Below, piece after piece: positions 7,691 through 14,893 of a stretch of 33,895 bases of DNA. The notes below the pieces were generated by a model that was given only the letters and a program-made list of their open reading frames with translations, was not told where the DNA came from and searched no databases. A program made the position numbers and the translations under genes. Location of the stretch: the NCBI RefSeq assembly GCF_041807705.1, contig NZ_JBGTYY010000024.1:1-33895 (forward strand). The letters run 5' to 3'. The stretch's first letter is position 1, and the number at the start of each line of letters is the position of its first letter. This stretch comes from Mannheimia sp041807705. Its GTDB lineage: Bacteria; Pseudomonadota; Gammaproteobacteria; Enterobacterales; Pasteurellaceae.

Positions 7691-9121
7691 TTATTCTACG
7701 CTAATTGGTATTACTTTTGCTACTCTCGCTTGCAGAGGTCGGGAACTTTTCACGCTATTTTCACGATTTGCGATAAAGAAACGAGAGGTTAGCACCTTTT
7801 CGCCACCGTTGAGGAAAATTTCCACCACCGAGCGGTCGAAGAAGATATCTAGTGTATCTAGTTTTTCAATTTGACAATGGCGAACTGTGCCAAATTTTTC
7901 CATCAACTCAGTTTGCTCACTTTGGCTGCGGTCTAAACTAAACACGCCGTTTTCAAAACGCATTGTGAGCGTTTGCCCTTTATCATTGCTGAAGAAATCT
8001 AATACAAGCGGTTGATTTTCTACAGAAATTTGCAAATAAGCGGTATCTAAATTATCGATTGCAAAATTTTCTGAAATTTCGACCGCTTGTAGTTCGTCTA
8101 AATTCACAATCGGTTGTTGCACTACTTTGCCGTTTCGTAGGGAAAGTTTGCGGGGCATTGTCAGCATTGAATGCCATTGGTATTTATCAGTCGGGTAAGT
8201 AAGATCAGGCAAGCCCACCCAGCCAAACATAATGCGATCTGAATTTTCTACCGTTTGCGGAGCATAGAAATCAAAGCCGTAATCTAATTCCTCAATATGC
8301 TCTGTATTGAACGAATTACCGTTTAGCTGCCCCACCGCATAAGTAGCGTGATAGTTATTTTGGAATTGATGGCTTTCACGCAGTTTACCCTGTGGCGACC
8401 AAACAAAGAGATCTTTACCGCCAAGTCTAAATAAGTCCGGACATTCCCACATAAATACGTTGCTGTTATCAAAATCGTTCACAGCCAACTCGGAAATTAA
8501 GCGAGGTGTATCATTTAAATCATTCATTTCATAAATTAACGCTGTGCCAGTTAAATTTTCACGCTGTGCCCCAAGCACAAAGCGGATCTTGCCTTCAGCG
8601 GTAATATAAGGTTTCGGATCACGAACGTGTTCGGTGTAACCTGCTGGGGCTTGGTCGATAATGCAACGTTTTTCGAGCAATTTGCCTGAAGTATCAAAAA
8701 TCGCAATATTTTGATGCGGCACACGAGCGTTATCAGAAGGACGGCGAGTGTTGCCCGTATAGAAAGCCACAATTTTGCCTTGCCATAAAATCGCTCCACC
8801 TGAATAGCAGCCGTGCGATTCAAATAGTTCATCGGGAATTAACAACTCTCCTTTCTGAAAGGTTTGAAAATCTTCGGTCATAAAATGCTGCCAATGCTTC
8901 ATTCCGTGCAATGCCCCGTAAGGAAACCATTGGGCAAAAATATGATAGTTTTTACCATCAAAAAGTAAGCCATTTGGGTCATTAAATAAGCCTGTTTCAG
9001 GGGCGAGATGGTAAGTTGGGTAGAAATCAAGATCAGAAAGGACAGTTTGACGAATGGTATCTAATTCGTCCTCGCTTTGAGCGTGCAGGCTTTTGTATTT
9101 GCCGTTGTTAAAAATGTGCAT
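7691..9121 (-). CDS. scrB: Sucrose-6-phosphate hydrolase (GH32)
   Basis: This cytosolic enzyme splits sucrose-6-phosphate (or sucrose) into glucose-6-phosphate and fructose. The 476-residue frame has the glycoside hydrolase 32 landmarks in order: NDPNG at 47-51 with the nucleophile aspartate, RDPK at 167-170, and ECPD at 226-229 with the acid/base glutamate. A C-terminal beta-sandwich follows, including FFDRSVVEIFLNGG. There is no signal peptide. It lies between scrK and scrR, with a large hairpin upstream and a 45-base gap before scrR. Two uptake signals in opposite orientation lie inside the gene near 8004 and 8086. Confidence 0.93.
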   Translation of the reverse strand: MHIFNNGKYKSLHAQSEDELDTIRQTVLSDLDFYPTYHLAPETGLFNDPNGLLFDGKNYHIFAQWFPYGALHGMKHWQHFMTEDFQTFQKGELLIPDELFESHGCYSGGAILWQGKIVAFYTGNTRRPSDNARVPHQNIAIFDTSGKLLEKRCIIDQAPAGYTEHVRDPKPYITAEGKIRFVLGAQRENLTGTALIYEMNDLNDTPRLISELAVNDFDNSNVFMWECPDLFRLGGKDLFVWSPQGKLRESHQFQNNYHATYAVGQLNGNSFNTEHIEELDYGFDFYAPQTVENSDRIMFGWVGLPDLTYPTDKYQWHSMLTMPRKLSLRNGKVVQQPIVNLDELQAVEISENFAIDNLDTAYLQISVENQPLVLDFFSNDKGQTLTMRFENGVFSLDRSQSEQTELMEKFGTVRHCQIEKLDTLDIFFDRSVVEIFLNGGEKVLTSRFFIANRENSVKSSRPLQARVAKVIPISVE

Positions 9122-9149
9122 AGGGTTGTTCCTATAATTTCAGAATTAC

Positions 9150-9216
9150 GATGGTGCAAGCGTCCACGCTTGTACCGTGATAAAAATTAGGCACAAGCGT
9201 GGACGCTTGCGCCATC
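9150..9216. repeat. Large inverted repeat between scrK and scrB, each arm itself palindromic
   Basis: The arms 9150-9173 and 9193-9216 are 24 bases each and pair with one mismatch. The pairing extends to 9176 and 9190 with a second G-T type pair. Each arm also contains CAAGCGTCCACGCTTG or its complement, which is self-complementary. In the scr transcript this forms a very stable hairpin after scrK and before scrB, able to protect or cut the message or partly stop transcription. The double symmetry suggests a REP- or MITE-like mobile palindrome. Confidence 0.85.
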
Positions 9217-9222
9217 ATTAAA

Positions 9223-10146
9223 CTATTCCGCCAAAAACGCTTCTAACTCCGCTTTGTTCGGCAATGCAGACATTGCCCCTTTTGCAGTAGTCGCTAATGC
9301 ACCAGAGGCGTTGGCTTTGCGGATCACTTCAACTAACGCAGTTTCATCTTGCCAATTTGGCGTATTAGCTAAACCTGCTAATAGCCCACTCACAAAGGCA
9401 TCGCCTGCCCCTGTGGTATCTACAGGTTTTAATGCTTTGCCTGCTACAATTTGGCTCTTACCGTTGAGGTGGTAAATTGCTCCGTCTTTGCCTAGGGTAA
9501 TGATGATTAATTTTTCAGGATATTGTTCCGTAATAGCTTGGGTGGCTTGTTCTAACGTTTCAGTATTCGTTAATAGCGTTAGCTCTTCTTCTGAGAATTT
9601 GAGAATATCCGCCATTGAAACCACTGAATTTACCACCGATTTCATTTCATCAAGGCTTTTCCAGAGGGATTCACGTAGGTTCGGATCGAACGAAACATAG
9701 CCTCCTGCTTGTTTTACACGGAGGATGGCTTCAATGGTGGTAGAACGTGATGGGTCATTAATTAGGGCGATTGAGCAACAATGTAAGAAATCGCCTTTAT
9801 TAAATTCAGGTAAATCGCCAACTTCTAAGAATTGATCGGCACTTGGATTAACCATAAAGGTAAAGCTACGTTCACCGTTATCTAAGCCCACTACAACGGT
9901 TGATGTGCGCTGGTTGTCATCTAAAATCATATTCTCAACAGAAACATTTTCTGCTTTTAGCACATCACGCATAAATTGACCGAGTGGATCGTTGCCTACA
10001 CGCCCGATAAATCCTGCCTCAACGCCTAAGCGAGAAACGCCTACCGCCACATTTGCGGGAGCTCCGCCTGCACATTTTAAATAGTGATTTTCGCCGTCTG
10101 GAATTAAATCTACAACAGCGTCGCCTGTTACCCAAATCTTGCTCAT
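9223..10146 (-). CDS. scrK: Fructokinase, PfkB family
   Basis: ScrK phosphorylates the fructose released by ScrB to fructose-6-phosphate using ATP. The 307-residue protein shows the PfkB/ribokinase signatures: GGAPANVA at 27-34 and DTTGAGDAF at 243-251 with the catalytic aspartate at 249. The N-terminus MSKIWVTGDAVVDLIP is typical of this subgroup. It is the first gene of the scr operon, behind a promoter with a LacI-type operator at the transcription start. Aminoimidazole riboside kinases are close relatives, but the neighbours favour fructokinase. Confidence 0.92.
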   Translation of the reverse strand: MSKIWVTGDAVVDLIPDGENHYLKCAGGAPANVAVGVSRLGVEAGFIGRVGNDPLGQFMRDVLKAENVSVENMILDDNQRTSTVVVGLDNGERSFTFMVNPSADQFLEVGDLPEFNKGDFLHCCSIALINDPSRSTTIEAILRVKQAGGYVSFDPNLRESLWKSLDEMKSVVNSVVSMADILKFSEEELTLLTNTETLEQATQAITEQYPEKLIIITLGKDGAIYHLNGKSQIVAGKALKPVDTTGAGDAFVSGLLAGLANTPNWQDETALVEVIRKANASGALATTAKGAMSALPNKAELEAFLAE

Positions 10147-10177
10147 AATGTTCTCTTTCTATTTTATGTAATCATAA

Positions 10178-10191
10178 CTAAAACGATTTAG
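10178..10191 (-). promoter_or_regulatory. LacI-family operator of the scr operon
   Basis: CTAAAACGATTTAG is a near-perfect palindrome around a central CG, as expected for a LacI-family operator. It lies 32-45 bases before the scrK start and just downstream of the predicted transcription start at about 10193, a position that would block transcription. The word TAAAACGATTTAGCT (10179-10193) recurs with one change upstream of ptsH. Confidence 0.7.
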
Positions 10192-10199
10192 CTAAAATT

Positions 10200-10228
10200 A
10201 TTATAAATTGTAAGTGGCTCAATTTCAC
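10200..10228 (-). promoter_or_regulatory. scrK promoter
   Basis: On the minus strand TATAAT (10205-10200) is a perfect -10 hexamer and GTGAAA (10228-10223) a moderate -35, separated by 17 bases. The inverted repeat GTAAGTG/CACTTAC around 10209-10231 overlaps the -35 region and could bind an activator; it does not match the CRP consensus well. Confidence 0.65.
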
Positions 10229-10271
10229 TTACTTTTTGCATTTTGAGATACGTTAAATTGCAAAAAAATCT

Positions 10272-10310
10272 AAAAAAATGACCGCTTGTATTATAGCTAC
10301 AAGCGGTCAT
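10272..10310 (-). terminator. miaB terminator made of inverted uptake signals
   Basis: ATGACCGCTTGTA (10278-10290) and TACAAGCGGTCAT (10298-10310) form a perfect 13-bp stem with a 7-base loop. On the minus strand it is followed by seven T residues. It lies just after the miaB stop. Confidence 0.85.
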
Positions 10311-10324
10311 AAAATGTCATTTTT

Positions 10325-11752
10325 TTACAGATTCACAACGTATTTGCCAACACCTAACTCATCTTCTTTACGAGTGCGAGCAATAACGCTTTCGGCGGAT
10401 TCCACCACGCGTAATCCCATCTCTTCTTCTGTGCGAATTACCTCGCCACGCAGGGAGTTGGTGTAAACATCGGTAATTTTCACATCAACGAACTTGCCGA
10501 TCATATCCGGTGTACCAACAAAATTCACCACACGGTTAGTTTCAGTACGGCCTGTCAGCTCCATTAAATCTTTCTTAGATGGGCCTTCAACCAAGATACG
10601 TTGCTCTGTGCCAAGCATCATACGGCTGAACTGCTGGGCTTGTTGGTTAATACGCTGTTGTAAACGGGCTAAACGCTCTTTTTTCTCTTCTTCTGATACG
10701 TTATCAGGCAAATCTGCCGCCGGTGTACCCGGACGAGCTGAGTAAATAAAGCTAAAGCTCATATCAAAGTTTACTTGCTCAATCACTTTCATTGTTTGCT
10801 CAAAGTCTTCGGCAGTTTCACCCGGGAAGCCCACAATAAAGTCTGAGCTGATGAGAATGTCAGGACGAACTTCACGCAATTTACGAATAATCGCTTTATA
10901 CTCTAATGCGGTGTGGTTACGTTTCATCATTGTTAGCACTCGGTCTGAACCGCTTTGAATTGGTAAGTGTAAGAAGCTCACTAATTCAGGCGTATCACGG
11001 TAAACTTCGATAATATCATCGGTAAATTCAATCGGGTGGCTAGTGGTGTAACGCAGGCGGTCAATACCGTCAATTGCAGCAACTAAACGTAGTAATTCTG
11101 CAAAGGTACAAATGCCACCATCAAAGGTTTCACCACGATACGCATTTACGTTTTGCCCAAGTAAATTGACTTCACGCACGCCTTGTGCGGCAAGTTGTGC
11201 AATTTCAAATAAGACATCATCAACCGGGCGTGAAACTTCTTCGCCTCGTGTGTAAGGCACAACACAGAACGAGCAATACTTATTACAGCCTTCCATAATG
11301 GATACAAACGCCGTTGGGCCTTCAGCTTTCGGCTCTGGCAAGCGGTCAAATTTTTCGATTTCTGGGAAAGAAACGTCCACAATCGAGCTTTTTCCGCCAC
11401 GGATTTGGTTAATCATTTCAGGTAAACGATGAAGCGTTTGCGGCCCGAATACAATATCCACATAAGGGGCACGATCACGAATATGTTCACCTTCTTGTGA
11501 AGCAACACAACCGCCCACGCCAATGATTAGATTTGGTTTATCTTTTTTCCAGTTTTTCCAACGGCCAAGTTGTGAGAATACTTTTTCTTGTGCTTTTTCA
11601 CGAATAGAACAAGTATTTAGCAGTAAAACATCTGCATCTTCCGGGTTTTCAGTGAGTTCAAAACCGTGTGTAGAATTGAGCAAATCTGCCATTTTGGACG
11701 AGTCGTACTCGTTCATTTGGCAGCCCCAAGTGGTAATATGTAATTTAGCCAT
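10325..11752 (-). CDS. miaB: tRNA-2-methylthio-N6-dimethylallyladenosine synthase
   Basis: MiaB is a radical-SAM methylthiotransferase that adds a methylthio group to i6A37 in tRNAs reading codons that begin with U. From the ATG at 11752 it has 475 residues starting MAKLHITTWGCQMNEYDSS; a TTG two codons upstream is possible but has no better ribosome binding site. The N-terminal domain carries Cys11, Cys48 (LNTCSIREKA) and a third cysteine in GVGGCVASQEG for one Fe-S cluster. The radical-SAM motif CNKYCSFC near residue 156 holds the other. A C-terminal TRAM domain follows. It needs Fe-S clusters, which ErpA could deliver. Confidence 0.96.
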   Translation of the reverse strand: MAKLHITTWGCQMNEYDSSKMADLLNSTHGFELTENPEDADVLLLNTCSIREKAQEKVFSQLGRWKNWKKDKPNLIIGVGGCVASQEGEHIRDRAPYVDIVFGPQTLHRLPEMINQIRGGKSSIVDVSFPEIEKFDRLPEPKAEGPTAFVSIMEGCNKYCSFCVVPYTRGEEVSRPVDDVLFEIAQLAAQGVREVNLLGQNVNAYRGETFDGGICTFAELLRLVAAIDGIDRLRYTTSHPIEFTDDIIEVYRDTPELVSFLHLPIQSGSDRVLTMMKRNHTALEYKAIIRKLREVRPDILISSDFIVGFPGETAEDFEQTMKVIEQVNFDMSFSFIYSARPGTPAADLPDNVSEEEKKERLARLQQRINQQAQQFSRMMLGTEQRILVEGPSKKDLMELTGRTETNRVVNFVGTPDMIGKFVDVKITDVYTNSLRGEVIRTEEEMGLRVVESAESVIARTRKEDELGVGKYVVNL

Positions 11753-11915
11753 AGTCAAAAATATAAATATATCAATTAGTTAGAAAAGAAAAGCGTAAAG
11801 CAATTTATTGTTTTTGTACTCAAAATAAACCCTTTACGCAAAATTTGTGGCATATTTTACCCTGTCGCCTATTTTTTATCTAGAAATAATCTGCATAAAT
11901 CTGATATTCAGCAAA

Positions 11916-11946
11916 TAAAAAAGCCACGATTTTTTATATCGTGGCT
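11916..11946. terminator. Terminator after crr
   Basis: AGCCACGAT (11922-11930) pairs with ATCGTGGCT (11938-11946). On the minus strand a run of T residues (11921-11917) follows, so it ends the ptsH-ptsI-crr transcript. The rest of the gap up to miaB (11759-11915) is AT-rich and shows nothing I can name. Confidence 0.85.
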
Positions 11947-11964
11947 CTATTTATCATTTTAGAA

Positions 11965-12465
11965 TTATTTTGTTAAGGTTAAAACAATGCTTTCGCCTGC
12001 AACAACTTGACCGCTTAATTTAGATAAATTGCTGATTTCATCCATATTTGAAATCACGATCGGTGTTAAAACAGATTTTGCTTTCCCTTCAAGTAAGGCT
12101 AAATCAAATTTGATGATCGGGTCACCCACTTTCACCGTTTGACCTTCTGTTGCAATACGAGAGAAACCTTCGCCTTTTAATTCAACGGTATCAATACCGA
12201 AGTGAACGAATAATTCTACGCCATCTTCAGACTCAATAGAGAATGCGTGGTTGGTTTCAAAAATCTTACCGATTGTACCATTTACCGGTGAAACGATCGT
12301 ATCGCCAGTTGGACGAATTGCAACGCCATCGCCTACAATCTTCTCAGAAAAAACAACATCTGGTACATCTTCGATGTTTACAATCTCGCCTGTTAATGGC
12401 GAATAGATTTTGATCTCTTGGCTCTCTTTTTGTTTTGAGCCGAATAATTTATCAAATAAACCCAT
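11965..12465 (-). CDS. crr: PTS glucose-type EIIA protein (EIIA-Glc)
   Basis: EIIA-Glc accepts phosphate from HPr and passes it to sugar-specific EIIBC proteins. In enteric bacteria its phosphorylation state also controls adenylate cyclase and non-PTS permeases. The ATG at 12465 with a GGGAGA site gives 166 residues starting MGLFDKLFGS; the frame from 12504 is too long. The two active-site histidines are visible at about 73 (NHAFSIES) and 88 (LFVHFGID), the second being the phosphorylation site. It is last in ptsH-ptsI-crr, 80 bases after ptsI. Confidence 0.96.
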   Translation of the reverse strand: MGLFDKLFGSKQKESQEIKIYSPLTGEIVNIEDVPDVVFSEKIVGDGVAIRPTGDTIVSPVNGTIGKIFETNHAFSIESEDGVELFVHFGIDTVELKGEGFSRIATEGQTVKVGDPIIKFDLALLEGKAKSVLTPIVISNMDEISNLSKLSGQVVAGESIVLTLTK

Positions 12466-12545
12466 CTTAAAATCTCCCTCAGATATTACAGAATTCCCGT
12501 ACATTTTATACGAGAATTTTGTATTTGTATGCTAAATAATTTAAA

Positions 12546-14267
12546 TTAGTTTAATTTTTGGTAAAAGGCTTCAACTAAACGTTCAATATCCGCAGCCGTT
12601 GGCTGAGCAAGGGCTTCATCAGCGAGTGCTTTTGCATCGGCAAAATTAATTGAACGAATGAGTTTCTTAACGTGCGGCACAGAAATACCGCTCATACTAA
12701 ACTCATCTAAGCCCATACCAAGCAATAATGCCGTTGCACGTACATCACCTGCTAATTCACCACACATACCTGTCCATTTACCTTCTGCGTGTGAAGCATC
12801 GATTACTTGTTTGATTAAGTTTAATACTGATGGGCTTAATGGATTATATAAGTGAGCGATAATTTCATTACCACGATCCACTGCCAGCGTATATTGCGTT
12901 AAATCGTTTGTACCAATACTGAAGAAATCAGCTTCTTTCGCCAGGTGGCGAGCATTTACCGCAGCTGATGGCGTTTCCACCATAATACCGAGTTTTAAAT
13001 TTTCATCGAATGAATGACCTTCATTACGTAATTGATCTTTTAACTCTTCAACGATTGATTTTAATAATCGGATTTCCTCTACCGAAATAATCATTGGGAA
13101 CATTACCGCTAAATTACCAAAGGCAGAGGCACGCAATACCGCACGTAATTGAGTATCTAAAATTTCACGACGGGTAAAACCAATACGCACAGCACGCCAA
13201 CCTAAGAACGGGTTCATTTCTTTTGGTAAATCAAGGTACGGTAATTCTTTATCGCCACCAATATCCATAGTACGAAGAATCACCATCTTATCGCCCATCG
13301 CTTCTACAATTTCTTTGTAAGCTTGGAATTGCTCTTCTTCACCCGGCAGTTGAGCTCTATCCATAAATAAGAACTCAGTACGGTATAAACCTACTGCTTC
13401 ACCACCGTTACGCAATACGCCATCTACATCACGGATTGTGCCGATGTTACCTGCTACATCAACCTTATGGCCATCTAAGGTTTCAGCAGGCAGATCTTTT
13501 AATTTCGCTAATTCTTCTTTTTCCGCATTTAATTTATTTTGTAATGCTTTAAATTCTGCAATTTTTTCTTCTGATGGATTTAAATGCACTTCGTTGTTAA
13601 TTGCATCTAAAATCAAGAAATCGCCAGTTTTTACTAAAGAAGTTACATTATTCGTCCCTACAATAGCAGGAAGCTCTAATGAACGAGCCATAATTGAAGT
13701 GTGAGATGTACGACCACCAATATCCGTAATAAAGCCTAATACTTTATCTAAATTTAGTTGCGCGGTTTCAGATGGGGTTAAGTCGTAAGCGACTAAAATA
13801 ACTTCGTCTTGAATATCACCTAAATCCACAATATTCATATTTAAAATATTACGCACTAAACGATTACCGATATCACGAATATCGCCTGCACGTTCTTTTA
13901 AATATTCATCATCAATTTCCGCAAGCATTGCCGCTTGCATTTCAATGACTTTACTTGCTGCAACATCAGCTGTAACAAGATTATCACTCAGGTAACTTAG
14001 AATTTCTTCTTCAAGCTCTTCATCTTCTAAGATCATTAAATGACCTTCAAAAATCGCTTCTTTTTCTTCGCCCAACGTTCGGCGAGCTTTCTCTTTAATC
14101 GCGGTTAATTGTGCAGCTGCTTTTTCACGTCCTTCAAAGAATTTCGCTTTTTCAGACTCAACTTCGCTTTCATCAATTTTGCGAGTATTTAATACAATTG
14201 GCTCTTCTTTTAAAACCAATGCTTTTCCAAATACTGCACCGGGGGAAGCTGCGATACCTGTAATCAT
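12546..14267 (-). CDS. ptsI: Phosphoenolpyruvate-protein phosphotransferase (Enzyme I)
   Basis: Enzyme I takes phosphate from phosphoenolpyruvate and gives it to HPr, the first step for all PTS sugars. The ATG at 14267, preceded by AAGGA, gives 573 residues starting MITGIAASPGAVFGKA, the family length; the frame from 14315 is an over-extension. The phosphorylated histidine is residue 189 in GGRTSHTSIMARS. The C-terminal TIM-barrel half contains FLGWRAVRIGF, FFSIGTNDLTQYTLAVDRGN and the catalytic cysteine in WTGMCGELAGD. It lies 112 bases after ptsH, with hairpin-forming sequence between them. Confidence 0.97.
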   Translation of the reverse strand: MITGIAASPGAVFGKALVLKEEPIVLNTRKIDESEVESEKAKFFEGREKAAAQLTAIKEKARRTLGEEKEAIFEGHLMILEDEELEEEILSYLSDNLVTADVAASKVIEMQAAMLAEIDDEYLKERAGDIRDIGNRLVRNILNMNIVDLGDIQDEVILVAYDLTPSETAQLNLDKVLGFITDIGGRTSHTSIMARSLELPAIVGTNNVTSLVKTGDFLILDAINNEVHLNPSEEKIAEFKALQNKLNAEKEELAKLKDLPAETLDGHKVDVAGNIGTIRDVDGVLRNGGEAVGLYRTEFLFMDRAQLPGEEEQFQAYKEIVEAMGDKMVILRTMDIGGDKELPYLDLPKEMNPFLGWRAVRIGFTRREILDTQLRAVLRASAFGNLAVMFPMIISVEEIRLLKSIVEELKDQLRNEGHSFDENLKLGIMVETPSAAVNARHLAKEADFFSIGTNDLTQYTLAVDRGNEIIAHLYNPLSPSVLNLIKQVIDASHAEGKWTGMCGELAGDVRATALLLGMGLDEFSMSGISVPHVKKLIRSINFADAKALADEALAQPTAADIERLVEAFYQKLN

Positions 14268-14283
14268 AATCGTGTCCTTATCT

Positions 14284-14350
14284 AAGACGATAAATCGTCT
14301 GGTGTTGCATAGCAAAACACTTTATCGCAGCATTTCGCTACAATAAAGTG
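14284..14350 (-). promoter_or_regulatory. Hairpins between ptsH and ptsI
   Basis: CACTTTAT (14318-14325) pairs with ATAAAGTG (14343-14350), and AGACGATAAATCGTCT (14284-14299) is a short palindrome. Neither is followed by a strong T run. They may set the ratio of HPr to Enzyme I by partial termination or message processing; this is inference. Confidence 0.4.
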
Positions 14351-14379
14351 GTATAAATCTTAATCCGAGAGTAGAAAAA

Positions 14380-14637
14380 TTATTCTAAAGTAGGAATTAA
14401 ATCAACTAAGAAATCAACTGCTTTTTGCTCATCTTCGCCTTCAGCAGAAATCGTGATTGTAGTACCTTGAGTTAAACCCAACGTTTGTAATTTAAATAAA
14501 CTCTTTGCACTTGCACTTTTACCGCCAGACTCAACAGTAATATCAGAGGCAAAGCCTTTAGCCACTTTAACAAATTCAGCTGCCGGACGGGTGTGTAAAC
14601 CATTCGGGGCTGTGATAACAACATCTTTTGAGTACAT
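14380..14637 (-). CDS. ptsH: Phosphocarrier protein HPr
   Basis: HPr carries phosphate from Enzyme I to the EIIA proteins. The 85-residue protein has the phosphorylated histidine at position 15 in NGLHTRPAAEFVK and a conserved KSLFKLQTLGL segment near residue 46, both diagnostic. It is the first gene of the pts operon. An operator-like palindrome lies 46 bases upstream, and the start is preceded by AAGAGGAAT. Confidence 0.97.
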   Translation of the reverse strand: MYSKDVVITAPNGLHTRPAAEFVKVAKGFASDITVESGGKSASAKSLFKLQTLGLTQGTTITISAEGEDEQKAVDFLVDLIPTLE

Positions 14638-14682
14638 AATGTATTCCTCTTAAATTTGAAAGTTAAAAAAATGTGTTTTAAT

Positions 14683-14697
14683 TAAATCGATTTAGCT
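14683..14697 (-). promoter_or_regulatory. LacI-family-type operator upstream of ptsH
   Basis: TAAATCGATTTA (14683-14694) is a perfect 12-bp palindrome with a central CG. With the following GCT it matches the scr operator word at 14 of 15 positions. It lies 46-57 bases before the ptsH start. The same kind of site would also suit a FruR/Cra-like protein. The rest of the gap to thiP (14698-14893) contains the thiP promoter and no riboswitch that I can find. Confidence 0.6.
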
Positions 14698-14841
14698 CAC
14701 AACTTTACTACAAATTCAAATTAAACACACGCTAAAAAAATGAAAAACTTGTTGCTTTAGGCTAAAAAATTGCTAATTTTCTGAGCTGATCTAAAAATCA
14801 TTTGCCAAATATCAAGATTTTAGCACACTGCCAAATGGAAA

Positions 14842-14850
14842 TGTTACAAT
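14842..14850 (+). promoter_or_regulatory. thiP promoter (extended -10)
   Basis: TGTTACAAT is an extended -10 element 44 bases before the thiP start. The -35 position 17 bases upstream reads AGCACA, which is weak. Confidence 0.45.
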
Positions 14851-14893
14851 AATTTCCACTGAACTTTCCCTTAATTTTCAACATTGGAGCAAT

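Noticed and set aside
10209..10231. CRP site at the scr promoter
   Set aside because: The inverted repeat GTAAGTG/CACTTAC has the wrong spacing and only partial match to TGTGA-N6-TCACA.
14268..14315. Longer N-termini for ptsI, crr, hemH, spoT, ubiE, tatA, hemB and map
   Set aside because: In each case the extension lacks family resemblance and a better ribosome binding site marks the inner start.
14698..14893. Possible TPP riboswitch ahead of thiP
   Set aside because: A CTGAG word is present near 14780, but the other conserved blocks of the thiamine riboswitch are absent.
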